From the NCBI GenBank assembly GCA_033557465.1, contig CM066034.1:415626159-415690158 (forward strand): a stretch of 64,000 nt of DNA. The letters run 5' to 3'. This DNA is from Ichthyophis bannanicus. Its lineage: Eukaryota > Chordata > Amphibia > Gymnophiona > Ichthyophiidae. The notes under the pieces were generated by a model, which was given only the letters and a program-made list of their open reading frames with translations, was not told the DNA's origin and ran no database searches. This document shows positions 30,717-42,779 of the stretch, piece by piece. The position numbers and the translations under genes were made by a program. Within the stretch, counting starts at the first letter, position 1. Each line of letters starts with the position of its first letter.

Positions 30717-30852
30717 GCTCCTGCAGACCATGTCCCTATATATTACCCAGTAATAAAGAAGGAACCTTTTTGCAGATAAAATAAACATGCCATAAACGCC
30801 TATATTCTACCCTACAGAGCACATTCACCATAGACATGTGCAGTCCCTAGAG

Positions 30853-31045
30853 CAGAGGTTCCCAATTGCAGTCCCGGAGGGCCAAACACCATTCAGGTTT
30901 CATGCTGTCCCTAAGAAATATGTTTGAGATGCATTTGTATGTACCGCTCCCATTGTATGCAAATGCATCCCCTGCATATTCATTAGGGACAGCATGAAAA
31001 CCTGAATCGTGTTGCACCCACCAGGACCGGGGTTGGGAACCTCTG
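30853..31045. mobile_element. hAT-type palindromic MITE carried inside HarbD
   Basis: Termini CAGAGGTTCCCAA and TTGGGAACCTCTG are exact inverses. Arms include CAGGTTTCATGCTGTCCCTA against its inverse AGGGACAGCATGAAAACCTG. The 8 bp on each side (CCCTAGAG, CCCCTGAG) agree at 6 of 8, compatible with an old hAT target duplication. Confidence 0.7.
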
Positions 31046-32321
31046 CCCCTGAGCATCAGCCAGCTCCACTATCCAAAGCCTCATGGAGGGTCAGGCTGTT
31101 GGGCCCTGCGTGGTGCAGCATCTACCAATACTAGAACCTGCATACCTTAGCAATGCCGTCATAAACTTGGAAACATGTTCCACATATATCAAGCGGTTGC
31201 TATGATTAATGTCAGATAAAAGTCCAAAATGAAACACAATTTGTTAACAGAGATCCATCAGAGCAACCTTTCTGATATTTGTGGAGTGTGTCTCGGTTTT
31301 TGTTTCTGATAGTGTTTACCACACCGGAGAGTGACCCCAACAGTATGGAGTACCATAGCAATGCCTGCGCTGTGCCCAGGACTGGTGTGACGGCCAGGGC
31401 TGCCAACCACCTCTATATTTGCACAATGCTGAAATAGGTGTGGGAATGTGTGTATGTCTATCCAGTGTTTTGTGGCTGCCCACACCTTAATGAGCCCACA
31501 ATGCTTGCACTGTTTCCAGTGTTAGCCTGCCTATGTGCATAATGAGGAGCAAGGTACTGTGGGTATGGGCCAGACAGGGCAGCCTGGGCAGGATGCATCT
31601 GCACAGGGCATAGAGCAATGGCTGGGACATTGTATTGGCCGACCACCACCTGCACAGACAGGGTGACCACAGCATGTCATGCAGGGGGGGGGGGGGAGTC
31701 ACTCTCACCCTGACTGAGCAGCGACCATGGCATGTCTAAATCCCCACATAGTGCTATATACTGCTTCTCTTAAATGATATCTGGGAGTTCCCCTGGCTGG
31801 GGCCCAATCACTGACATACCACCTCTGGGTGCACACAGTTTCAGCAGGAACATGCACTATGTACTAGCTAGCAGAACGTCTACAGTTAGTGTGTGTATGG
31901 CTGGAGCACTGACTGTGCTCTCTGCTGGTGAATGTTTACAGGCCTACTGCCAGTGCCCTGTGTGATACAAGCAGATCTGGATTGACTGCCTTGGAGGGTG
32001 CCCCTTCCACTCCAGGACTGGGGTTGCTGACCCCCACAGCCCTTCATCATGTCTCTCCACCACCGCCATTGCAAAGATGTAGAGTATGGGTCTGTTGGTG
32101 GCAGATCCTGTCCCCCCACCCTGGCCCGGAGAGGGTGGGTCAGTAGGCGGTGCTCCCTAATCCGCATGGGGGTCCAGACACCCCCCCTGCCCTATAGGGT
32201 GCTGTAGGTGATGGCAATGAGGTGAGGGTGTTTCTGCTGGCAGCACAGATTGTAGAGATGTGTCTGACTGTTACATGCAGCAAAAGGAATTGGCTCAGAC
32301 AGCCTAATTACATATCACCAC

Positions 32322-32390
32322 TGTGGAATCAAACTCATGACCGCTGTATCAGCAGTCATTGTATTAACCAGTGTGCTACGCTTCTAGTCC
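32322..32390 (-). repeat. tRNA-like module, minus strand (HarbD right arm)
   Basis: The reverse complement reads GTAGCACACTGGTTAATAC with TTTGATTCC downstream, matching the left-arm module of HarbC. It lies 215-280 bp from the right end. Confidence 0.5.
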
Positions 32391-32639
32391 TTTGATCACA
32401 GCTCTAGCACACAAACATAAGGTTACTGCGCGATGACGTGCCACAGTGCGTCTATCGCGCAATGTTGGCCAGGGCACCCTCTATCGCGTGACACCCCGCC
32501 ATTGCTTCCTTTACGCCGGAACGCCCACCACCTTATATGGCATTCCTCACGTTATCACTGCAACTAGCTCCGGTAAAATTAGGACCGTTTAGTAAACATA
32601 CCCTAAGAGACATCCAGAGAGTCTAAAGGCCCAGAACCC

Positions 32640-34170
32640 AATTCCTGAACCTTCATGGATGAGCAATGCCTCACTAGCTTTCACTTTGATTAGGCCTTCC
32701 AGGTAATAGAGCTTGCTCCACCATATGGAGAGGCATGCCAATGCCCATCCATCTCAAGATCACTATGGCCCTCGCCTTCCTAGCCACATGCAGTTTCCAG
32801 TCTGTGTTGGCTGTTACTGCGAGTCTCAGCCAGTCAGCCATCTCACAGTGCATCGCACAGTTCCTGAGAGCCTTTCTTACTCGCACTGTACAATATGTAG
32901 CCTTCCCACAGACCATGCAGCAGAGGCAGCAAACCATGGTCTAGTTCAGGGGTGGGCAAACCTGGTCCTGGAGGGCCGCAGACCAGTCAGGTTTTCGGGA
33001 TATCTCTAATGAATATGCATGAGATATATATGCATTAGAGATATCCTGCCAACCTGACTGGTTTGTGGCCCTCTAGGGCTGGATATGGAGACCCCTGCCT
33101 TACACCTCTGTCATTTAAGATTGTGAGTGGACAAGGTGCAGATGTCCAAGACATCAAAAAGGTTAGATAGAATTTGTCACAGTCCTCCTCACTTCTCACC
33201 ACCACCAAAAAATTGTCTATTAGACAACTTTTTGGTGGTGGTGAGAATCGAGGAGGAATGTGACACATTCTATATACCCTTTCGATGTCTAGGACATCTG
33301 TACCTTGCCCACTCACAATCTTAAATGACAGAGGTGTAAGGCAGGGGTCTCCAAATCCAGCCCTGGAGGGCCACAAACCAGTCAGGCTGGAAGGATATCT
33401 CTAATGCATATATATCTCATGCATGTTCATTAGGGATATCCCGAAAACCTGACTGGTCTGCGGCCCTCCAGGACCGGAGGTGCCCACCCCTGATCTAGTT
33501 CCATGAGGTGGCCTGATTTCCATTGATACTGCAGGTCATTGATTGAACTCATGTGGCCCTCAGGGGCGGCCACCTACTGCAGTAGGAAGGCATTCCACTC
33601 AATCAACATGCATTGCACAGGGGGAGATAACTGAGATCTTTTTAAGATTTCCAGGTTCCTACCATGACTCAGACATTCTCAGCCACTCTGGAATCTATGA
33701 GAGTTTTCAGTGGAGAAATCACTGATGACTGGCTGGCAGTCAGGTTAAGCCATGCGCCAGCCTTCCATCACTTAGACATGCACATTCTTAGAGGTTGTAT
33801 TGTACCTTGAGAGCTGCAGCACTTGGCTAAAGGAGCCCAGGGCTACAGTGCCCACCCAGCATATGAAATGCCCTGGTGCACACCCTAATATGTGTCCATA
33901 ATTCCTCTATCTGCACAGGTAATAGAGGATACCCACTGAGTCAGTGGCTCCTGATCCTCATCATCGTGCTGCACACCGAGGCAGAGAAGTGGTATAACAG
34001 TGCCCACAAACAAACATGTGCCATCACTAAAAGGACATTTGGCCAGCTCAAGAGCTGCTTCCAGTGCCTTGATTGATCTGGGCGAAAACTGTTGTACAGT
34101 CCTGCAAGGCTGTGTCAAATCTTCCTGGCCTGCTGCATATTCCACAATCTAGCATGGAGTCACAAACAAC
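32640..34170 (+). pseudogene. HARBI1-like (PIF/Harbinger) transposase, broken
   Basis: The first part (32650-32940) includes HLKITMALAFLATCSFQ and TASLSQSAISQCIAQFL, the helix-turn-helix region of Harbinger transposases. After a 546-bp hAT palindrome (32947-33492) the DDE nuclease follows: LQVID-stop-THVALRG (first catalytic Asp kept; the usual Cys codon is TGA near 33543), FPGSYHDSDILSHSGIYESF (second Asp), then AITKRTFGQLKSCFQCLD, where the expected catalytic Glu is Lys, and YSPARLCQIFLACCIFHNL at the end. Frameshifts and stops are scattered throughout. A working relative would bind and mobilise TIRs like those of HarbA-E, but a direct match to these TIRs cannot be shown here. Confidence 0.88.
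32947..33492. mobile_element. 546-bp palindromic hAT-type MITE in the transposase gene
   Basis: Termini CAGGGGTGGGCAAACC and GGTGCCCACCCCTG are inverse copies and the arms pair along nearly the entire length. The centre lies at about 33217 (AATTGTCTATTAGACAA). Flanks are GTCTAGTT (32939-32946) and ATCTAGTT (33493-33500): an 8-bp duplication with one mismatch and the TCTAG core often used by hAT elements. No coding capacity. It splits the Harbinger transposase after the helix-turn-helix. Confidence 0.9.
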
Positions 34171-34171
34171 C

Positions 34172-34530
34172 TCTCTATTACTATTAATAATTTGTATAGC
34201 ACGATAAGGTGTATGCAGTACTGTACATATAGATAAAAGACACAGTCCCTGCTCAATAGAGCTTACAGTCTAATCAAGATGAAAAACCATTGCAGAATTG
34301 GGGACTAGAGTATGACAAGATATACATAAATAGTGGACAAGAGAATGAGGAGCATCAAGATCCAAAAACAGCCTGATGTTCCTTGAAGAACAGTACACAA
34401 CAGACCCAGACCATGATGCAGATGCAGAAGGGTCAAGGCAGAAGGATACTTGCCAACTGCACCAACTAGGTGTGGCTGCAAGAGACAATCTTATACACAG
34501 GCACTTCATGGGTAGATAGGTGATTAATAG
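34172..34530 (-). mobile_element. L2-like LINE 3' end fragment
   Basis: It carries ATTTGTATAGCACGATAAGG, ACAGTCCCTGCTCAATAGAG and CTTACAGTCTAATCAAGA, the typical 3' end of L2-type LINEs in reverse orientation (compare 54460-54580). The rest is degraded. Confidence 0.6.
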
Positions 34531-35833
34531 CTAACACACAAAATATGTACAGTGTAGTGACCCATCCTCAACCATTGCCCCATCCACCTCAGTGCCCATC
34601 CCTGGCCACACCACCACACAGCACCTGTCTGTACAACCCTCTCCTTACCACACTTCCACCCCAACCATCATTATCTGCTTTGTGCAAACCTCTCCCCCTC
34701 CAGCCCAGTGGCAGCATCACTAAACCCTCCCCCCCAAGTATCCATCACCCCACTGTCCCACTCCCTTCAGCAAGTCCTCTCTTCACACAAAGATATCGAT
34801 AGAAATCCAGGGTTATTTCTTCCCGTATCCTTTCCTCTATCCCCTGCACTCAGAAGTTTGCCTCCAACCCCCATCTCTGACCCTAACTATACTGGCATAA
34901 TGATGTGCTGTATGTTGTCTCATTGTCCTCTGAGGAGCTGTTGGAGACATTATCCTGCATATCAGACGATTAGCAGGCCTTCTGGAAGGGGCTAAAGAAA
35001 AGGGCTTTTCTCTTCCATGGGGCATGAGTCCCAAAATGTGAGAAAAGGGAGCCATAGCCAGTCAGACAGTGGCGACAACGTGACAGACCTGATGGTAATG
35101 GTGGTTGTAGATAGTAGAAGTGCCCTCCTTTTTAGTGCTCATGCAGAAGGGGATACCAAGACAGTACTGTGGTAACATCCAGAGGTGAAGGGGGGGGGGG
35201 GTGCATGGCACATTGCATCATGAATTCTTTAAAGTCTCTGATCAGCCCAATGATAGACTCATTGAGGGTCTCTGTGGCTTGCAGCTGTCTCCCCTTTAGG
35301 TTTCTGTGGCATTCCTGGAAGGTAAGTAACTGTCTCAACAGCTCAGTCTTCTCAGTTCATTGTGCTTGATGATGTATATTGTTGCTGCAGTACACGTTCG
35401 GCACATCGCAGACGTTATTGAATCCAGCAACTGATATTAGGGATGTCCTGGGTGTTTTCTACCCCTGAGCTCTCTCCAGATGTCTGTGAATTATCAAAGG
35501 AAGATGTAGATTGGCCCCCTCAACATCCTCCTCTGGTGGGGGTGGCAATAGTGGTGCTGGTACAGCATCTGCAGCTGCCATTGCAACTGCAAAACAGATA
35601 GCTCCTGCTTAGTGCTATAATGTGAGCAGATGTGTCACAGGAATGTGCACATTACAGTGGCGTTCTCATTAACCCCCATATACAAACTGCTATTTGTCTC
35701 CATAACACTGACTATGTTTATGTGTCGTCCATGTCAGAAGTGGTATGTTATGGGATGCTGTTCCTCTGCTCCTCAACATAGTGTGTGGAGGGGGGGGGGA
35801 GTAGCAGTAGTACCACACAGTCTATTATTATTA
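34531..35833. other. Possible remainder of a Harbinger element, incl. weak second-ORF remnant
   Basis: The first 350 bp are C/T-rich with no motif. On the minus strand (about 35590-35130) degraded frames read QLLTFQECHRNLKGRQLQAT and ESIIGLIRDFKEF, a helical style seen in C-terminal parts of the Myb/SANT-like accessory protein of Harbinger elements, here convergent with the transposase. This is weak similarity from memory. A G/C run lies near 35200. No intact gene. Confidence 0.3.
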
Positions 35834-36655
35834 CCATAAGAACATAAGAATATAAGACATGCCATACTGGGTCAGACCGAGGTCCATCAAGCCCAGTATC
35901 CTGTTTCCAACAGTGACCAATCTAGGTCATACGTACCTAGCAATATCCCCAAAAGACACAGGTTCCACAATGCTTGTACTGGGTCAAGCATTGATATCCT
36001 GGGTCCCTTTTTAATAGTGGTTTATGGACCTTTCCTCCAGGAACTTGTCCAAACCTTTTTTAAACCCAGCTATACTAACAGCCCTTACTACATCCTCCGT
36101 AACAGATTCCAGAGTTTGATTACACGTTGAGTGAAAAAATATTTTCTCTTATTTGTCTTAAATAGTTTACCCTGTAGCTTCATTACATGTCCCCTAGTCT
36201 TTCTATACTCTGATAGCGTAAACAATTGATCCACATTTATCCATTCCACTCCATTCATTAATTTATAGACCTCTATCATATCTCCCCTCAGCCGTCTCTT
36301 CTCCAGGCTAAAGAGCCCTAACCTTCTTAGCCTCTCTTCATAGGAGTAGCCTTCCATCCCCTTCACCAATTTGGTGGCTCTTCTCTGTACTTTTTCTAAT
36401 AACGCTATGTCCTTTTTAAGATACGGTGACCAGAATTGCACACAATATTCAAGGTGCGGTCGTACCATGGAGTGATACAGAGGCATTATAACATCCTTTG
36501 TTTTATTCTCCATCCCTTTCCTTATGATACTTAGCATTCTATTTGCTTTCTTGGCCACCGCTGCACACTGGGCGGAGGGTTTTAACATGTTATCCACGAT
36601 GACTCCTAAATCTTTTTCCTGGGTGGTGGTTTCTAATGTGGAGCCTTGCATCATG
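35834..36655 (-). pseudogene. CR1/L3-type LINE, RT thumb and 3' end
   Basis: The minus-strand frame reads [78 protein letters not shown] and [15 protein letters not shown], then loses phase shortly before LPEDVV. The 3'UTR ends with TATTCTTATGTTCTTATGG near 35836, typical of the family. It is 5'-truncated at about 36655. Three relatives lie at 51600-51955, 52420-52690 and 52850-53225. Confidence 0.88.
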
Positions 36656-38839
36656 TAACTATAGTGACTATAGTACCAAAGTTCCTTTGATTGCAACATC
36701 CACATTCAGCTATATTGTCCATATGGCTGCTACATTACTGTCCTGTCCTTTGCTACAGTACCCAGATCATGCACATCTTGCCACCTTTGTGACACTCTGC
36801 TGTGGAATTGTTCAATATTTGGCTGCTGAATATCATTGGGACCCATGGCATAGTGTGTTCTGAGTGGAAAGCAATGCACCTGAAGCCCTCATGACCTCAG
36901 GTACCTGTGTGTCTAGGGAGCCATACACACCGTTCATTGCCTGTCCTCAGCATCTCATACATGCTTGTGGGTGTAGATAGAAGCACCTATGCAGTGCTCC
37001 TGTGTTGCACCTTTTCATCACATCACTATCCATGATATATGAACACCCTGATCTGGCTACTTTCCCTACACTGCGTTTTCTGTCAATGTGGTCTTCCTGT
37101 GGGTCCCTAGTCCTTTCTATTGGCCTTCCCCTGATGCCATGTTTTGTAGCACCATGTCATGTTGATCATACCTTTGGCCCTATCTTCAACAATAGCCAGT
37201 AGCTGTGCAGGGCCCTCTGCTGCATGCCACTTTTGCAGCCTGTGCCCTGGATGCTGTGGCACTGCATATGGTGCTTCAGTGTGGCCCTACATGTTGTGGA
37301 TGCATGGTGTTGGTATGCATCCCATGGCCTAGCACATTGCATATGGCAATCCAAGGTTCCCCCCCCCCTCTATGTAACAACTATGTCACATGTACCATCA
37401 CTTACCTTGTTGATGCTGCAGCTCCTGTCAGAGGCACTTGAACAATCAAGACTGGGTTCTCTACAGGACTCTGAATCGCATCTTCACTGACTTCAAGTTG
37501 TGGAGTATATAAAAGTATATCTTAGGGATAAGTGAGGAACCCATGCTTAGGACTGCACTCTTTTCACCAGTTCTTCATCTGCCATCTACCTGAATTCTCT
37601 CTCTCTGTAGCCTTTGTGTTGAGGGTCAGTCCTGTGCAGGTATGCCATTGGGGATGCCATAGTAACAGGTACAGGATACATTAGCTACCCCTTCCTTCTG
37701 ACATCCTGGTTCCCATCACAACTCATGTTCCTTGCTGATGGCTCTCATTTGTGGTTGTACCCTATCTGGCCATGGTGTGACTGCATTCCTTCTGTTGTGG
37801 CTCTGTGTGCCAACAGGTCCTACTATCATGCATGCAATGTGCTCTGCATATGTTCTTACCTAGGGGATGGGTCTTGCAGGGTTTCATGCATGCCTGCAGC
37901 CATAGTCCAGCCTCTCATGGGCACCACCCATACATCCCAGTGACCTCACCATGTGTCAGCCTTATCCTGCTAGTCTCATGGCACATGTTACCTGCCACTA
38001 TTATGCTTGTATGTGTGTGACTACGCTCTCTGTTGGGTTGAGATTGTGCTTCTGGATGTTGTGTGTCTGTGGTTGCACTGATCACTTTGATTGCTGCTGC
38101 TCTTTCCTAGTCCTCGGAGGGTGTTTAGCTAGGGGGCTACTCTTTCATGGCTCATATTTGGCACAGCTCTGGCTACCTTTTTTTCCTGCTTGCACACTGG
38201 GTCTCAGCTCGCTAGGGCCATGTGGGTCCTTTCCTAGACCCTTCAGACCCTTTTTCTGCAGCTGCAGCTTGGGGTGCCTGTGCCATTGCTGGGGTATAGC
38301 AGCTACTCTTGTTCCAATATCAGGATGCATAATGTCAGGTTTGCTGCCCTTGAGAAGTTTGGATGTCTGGTGGCCATCCTACTCTTCTCTGTGCATGGAA
38401 ACACATCCACATGCAGACATCCTGTGCATGGAGAGAGGGGCACATGCTGCACCCAATGGCACATATGGGCCCCATATCATCATGTATGATGCAAGCATAA
38501 ATGGGGAAGAAAACCCTGCATGTGCCTCTGCATTTTCACAAATTTTAGTCCAAACGGGTACTCAAGTCACTGTAAATCAATCTGTAAACCTTCTTTAGTG
38601 TTGCCAATAATCAAATATATATACATTTTTTTGTTGGACCAATCATCATTCTGGTCTTGATACAACAACCAGCCAGTAAGTTCCTGTCCTTTTACTATTT
38701 TATTGATGGAATTTATCAAAAAGCATTCTACTTTATCAGAATTACTGTGTTATCATTTGATATGTTGTATTTGCTCTCTCCTTGAAGTGGGCTTTTTCCT
38801 ACTAGTGGAAATGCGTCTTTTCCCTTTGTTTTTATTCTT
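36656..38839. other. No gene recognised
   Basis: About 2.2 kb of TG/CA-rich DNA with short open frames on both strands (longest 37951-38598 plus, Cys-rich, no motif). A C run lies near 37363. The part from 38580 to 38840 is AT-rich. I see no TIR, LTR or RT motif; it may include the far side of the autonomous Harbinger element or old repeats. Confidence 0.3.
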
Positions 38840-40010
38840 CTTTTCTTATGTGCAATTACACTGATTGGATTTTTCGTATTCATATCCATTTACCTGTACC
38901 CTTTGTCGCCTCCCACTTCTGTGTACCCCACTTCTGAAAGATGTGGGCCGTCAGGCCTCTGTACAGTGTTCATTCGTATGGCTGGAGGATGTGGCTCAGC
39001 TGGTCTGCAAGGGTGTTCTGTTCCCTTGGCAGATAAGTGGCCCTGAGCTCCATCCTATAGGTGATAATGAACCTCCATAACCAGACTGTTTCCCAGCACA
39101 GGAAATACAAACCTATGCCCCCCTGATTATTGGTCTGAATCAGGACAATTTGGTTGTGTAGTCATTCTTGTATAGCCCTAATGGCATTCACAATGGCTCT
39201 CAATTCCAAGAAATTGAACTGATGCAGACTCTCCTGTTCTGACCAGTCGCCTTGAGTGTGAAGGCCATCCAGATGCACTCCCCAACCTAGCTTGGAGGTG
39301 TCTGTCATCAACGTTTTCTGAGGTGACACCTTCTGAAAGGGGAGTCCCCTGAGTAAGTTCTGATGATCCAACCACCAGTGCAAAGACTGGATGAGAAGGC
39401 TGGTGACAACCACCTGATTCCGAAGGCAGCCAGTAGCCTGGTTCCACTGAGTCCTCAGTGTCCACTGAATTTGTCTCATCGAAAGACGAGCCATGGGTGT
39501 GACGTCTACAGTACAGGCCATGTGGCTGAGCATGGTCAACATTCAACGAGCCATTGTCTGATGACTCCGCTGCTTGAGTTGTGTTGAGGAGAGCTCCTAT
39601 GAACTCCATTTGTTGGATGGGTAGAAGATGGGACTTTGGGTAATTGACTACAAACCCCAACAGCTTTAGCACCCGAATGGTCAATAGTGTTGATTGCTGG
39701 ACTTTAGTTCTCCAGATAGGGGAAGACAAAAACCCCTACTGTTCTGAAATAGGCTGTGACCACTGTGAGGCACTTTGTGAAGGTACTGCAAGGCACTATG
39801 TGAAGATTTGGGGAGCTGAAGCCAGCCCGAAAGGTAGAACATAGTACTGAAAGTACTTTTCTGCCAGGATGAATCTGAGATCCATCCTGCTTACAGGAAG
39901 TATTGGCATGTGGGTATACACATCCTTTAGATCCAGGCAGCATAGCCAATCATTTTTCTGAAGATAAGGGAGCAAGGTACCTAGAGATACTATCTTGAGC
40001 TTTTCTCACA
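38840..40010 (-). pseudogene. DIRS-type retrotransposon RT/RNase H fragment
   Basis: Minus-strand fragments in order: CCLDLKDVYTHMPI-like text (about 39950), FILAEKYFQYYVLPFGLAS, VLKLLGFVVNYPKSHLLP and QQMEFIGALLNTTQA, then RNase H with LMTDTSKLGWGVHLDGLHTQ, FLELRAIVNAI, and near 39030 LRATYLPREQNTLADQLS. These are the order and wording of DIRS/Ngaro-like reverse transcriptase-RNase H. Several frames are needed, so it is dead. No tyrosine recombinase or methyltransferase part is visible. Confidence 0.82.
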
Positions 40011-41800
40011 CCAAGAAGGTGCTGTGATTTCCTTACTTCTATTTAATTTCTATGGGACTTTTTTGGGAAGACACAAACATCAAGAACATAAAAAGTATGC
40101 TATATACCAATATGGCATTAAAGGCAGTGCTGCAAATATCAAAATGCATCAGAAATCTAGAACAAGGTCAAAAGTCATCTCTGGAATTCAGCAATTTTGT
40201 CAGCACCTTCCACACCCCCACATAATTCCAATCACAGTTCAGTTTCATAGGCACCAATCCTGGGTGAAGACATTTTAGGGATCAAGAATACAATGCTTTC
40301 ACAGGGAGACAAAGTGACATGGTTACTGAGTTTTAACTGTGCAGGAAATATATTTAGACAGAAATATGTTGGGCAGAAGCTAGAGGGGGCCAACCTAAGT
40401 ATAGAGGTGAGCAAGTCAAAGTGACATTTCCACGTATAATGTCACCACCATCTCTTGGTCCCCTGCCTTTAAAATGGCTATTGAAGACATTACAAAAAAC
40501 CCTAAGGGTCTTCTATGCAATAAAAAAGCCTTCTAGTTTCAAGCACCAGCCTACAAGTTACCATTAAAATTATATGTACTGTATATTGCAATGAAGTCTA
40601 TACAGGATGGGAAAGAATCTCAATATAAATCCTGCACCCTGTGTTATTGCAACACTGTGGACTGAAAGCTTCTGAGATCAAATGTTTACAAGAAGTCCAA
40701 AATATAGTTATATGGCTTTTGAACAATGCCTGGAAATAGGACCATACACATAAATACCTCACCTCTGTACCACACATCACATACATATACAGACAACCAG
40801 GGGCGGCCCAAGGGGGGGGGGGTGGAGACTCATTGTGGGGCCTCATTTGCATAAGGAGGCCTCATTTGTATAACATGCCTCTGAATGAATGTATGGATAA
40901 AGAAAGACTACCAGATTTCTACATTACTATACTCCAGTATACATTACTGCCAGGCACATTAGAAAGTACTACAAACACTGCCCATTTAGAACCCATAGCA
41001 AACCCGCCGTATCATAACAGCACTTCCAGGACTCACAAAGCACCATACCCTACCTATCAAAAGGCAACACTGCAAATATTAAACCAATACATTTCAGAGA
41101 ATACCAATACATCTCCTACTGGGGAAAGAGAACAAGTGGCACTGTCACATAGAAACTACATGAACAGAATACCTTTACTCATTTACAGTACACATGCAGA
41201 ACCTAGACCATCAGCAAACATAGAACAAGGGATCACAATTTAGAAATAGGAAGACAATAATTAAATTGGGAACCCCAAAAGTCAAACTTGGAATGTACAA
41301 CAACACTGGAGAAATAAAACTATAAATTAATTTCCTCTTGTACTAAACAAAATGCAAAGATGTTAACGATGCACATTTCCCAGAGCTGACATATTCCAGT
41401 TAATAAATCCAAAATAAAAAAAAGTATTTTTCTGCCTTTTGTTTGGGCATTTTATTTTTCAATTGCAATTGCTCCAGTCATTTTCTTCTGGTTTCATCAT
41501 GTCTTCTGCTAACTTTCCATTGTCTGCTGTCCATTTGTCCTTTCTTCTCTCTTCTAGTTTTTTCCCATTCTCTCTCTGCATCTGGTTTAACATACTGATC
41601 TTTCCCCTTTTGCTCTTTCCTCCATTTCTTTCTTTTTTCATCCACTCAAATTTCACCCCTCCATCCTCACTCTCCACTTACTCTCCCAAAACCCGGCCAA
41701 TCGTAGATTTTAATTCCCTCCCACACAAAATATCTTTTCCCCTCTCCATCCTCACTCCCACAGCCCCATCCTCTTCTAGTCCTCCCCTAACATCAGCTCC
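40011..41800. other. No gene recognised
   Basis: AT-rich, with a plus-strand frame at 40833-41243 (136 codons, Thr/Asn-rich) that I cannot identify, and a C/T-rich stretch from 41440 on whose frames are of low complexity. A G run at about 40812 follows GGGGCGGCCCAAGG. Possibly old DNA-transposon or LINE remnants. Confidence 0.3.
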
Positions 41801-42480
41801 CTTTTAGTTCCAGCCCCACCCAGCAACCACTCCCTTCTAGTCCCATTCTCCCATCCCCCCGCATCAGCCCATTTCCAGTCCTAGTACCCCATCAGCCCAT
41901 TTCCAATTACAGCCCCCCCATCAGCCATTTCTAGTCTTATCCTAGCCCTCCCATCAATCATTTCTAATCCAATCCTAGTCCCCCATCAGCCCATTTCCAG
42001 TCCTAGCTCCCCCATCAGCTATTTCCAGTCCTATTCTAGCCCCTCATCAGTCCATTTCCAATCTTAGCCCCCCTCATCAGACATTTCCAGTCCTATCCTA
42101 GCCCCCCCCATTAGCCCATTTCCAATTCAAGCTACCCATCCACCCATTTCCAGTCCTAGCTCTCCCATTAGCTATTTCCAGTCCTATCTTAGCCCCCATC
42201 AGTCCATTTCCAGTCCAAGCCCCCCCCCCACTCAGCACATTTCCAGCCCTAGCCCCCCCATCAGTCCATTTCCAGTCCAAGACCCCCCCCCATCAGCCTA
42301 TTTCCTGTCCTAGCTCCCCCATCAGCTATTTCCAGTCCTATCCTAGCTCCTCCATCAGCCCATTTCCAATCCCTGGCCCTCCATCAGCCCATTTCCATTC
42401 CAAGCCCCCCCTCCCACTCAGCCGATTTCCAGCCCTAGCCCCCCCCATCAAATATTTTCTGTCCTAGCCCCCCCCCTGAA
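41801..42480. repeat. C-rich minisatellite
   Basis: Variable units of about 28-30 bp alternate: CCCATCAGCCCATTTCCAGT followed by CCTAGCCCCC, and CATCAGCTATTTCCAGTCC followed by TATCCTAGC, in higher-order pairs of about 60 bp. More than 15 units are recognisable. The minus-strand Gly/Trp/Asn-rich frame at 42098-42280 is a consequence of the repeat. Confidence 0.75.
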
Positions 42481-42506
42481 GAGCCCTACGGCTGTCTGAC
42501 TGCCTT

Positions 42507-42758
42507 TAGAGGGCTCCCGGCAGGCCCTGGCTCAACTCTGACAGCGCCAAAGTGAATAGCACCATTTTTCTTCACTTCGGCAGCTGTGTTTTACTATAGG
42601 CCGCTGGCGCGCTGAGTGTCGGGAAACAGGATGTTCCCTTTGATCTGGTTCACCAGCGGTCTGTAGTACAACACAGCTGCCAAAGTGAAGAAAACTGGCG
42701 CTCATCACTTTGGCACTGTCAGAGGTGAGCTGGGGTCTGCCGGGAGCCCTCTAAAGCA
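42507..42758. repeat. Inverted repeat with ~105-bp arms
   Basis: The left arm runs from TTAGAGGGCTCCCGGCAG via CACTTCGGCAGCTGTGTT to about 42613; the right arm from about 42652 is its inverse, via AACACAGCTGCCAAAGTG and CTGCCGGGAGCCCTCTAAA. The loop is about 38 bp. It resembles a MITE, but no target duplication or known TIR was found. Confidence 0.65.
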
Positions 42759-42779
42759 GACCCTGCTACTGCTGCCACA

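Larger units (their letters stand above)
29718..32603. mobile_element. HarbD: non-autonomous Harbinger-like element, 2886 bp
   Basis: Left TIR GGGGTATGTTTACTAAAC, right TIR GTTTAGTAAACATACCC (one base shorter), flanked by TAA at 29715-29717 and 32604-32606. It is in the same orientation as HarbA and opposite to HarbC. Contents: CpG-rich left arm, tRNA-like module 30626-30716, hAT-type palindrome 30853-31045, filler with no gene, G run near 31687, and a minus-strand tRNA-like module 32322-32390 near the right end. Confidence 0.85.

Noticed and set aside
37951..38598. 215-codon plus-strand frame as a gene
   Set aside because: Cys/Leu-rich translation without motif, no supporting splice or polyadenylation context, in TG-rich repeat-like DNA.
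38786..38815. Another hammerhead-like string (GAAGTGGGC...GGAAATGCGTC)
   Set aside because: The CTGANGA box is not intact and the closing stem is unclear; too weak without more copies.
41459..42480. Low-complexity frames in C/T-rich DNA
   Set aside because: Driven by minisatellite and base composition; no domain or codon signal.
41801..42480. CRISPR-like array of regularly spaced repeats
   Set aside because: Units are contiguous variants without unique spacers, and the genome is a vertebrate one.
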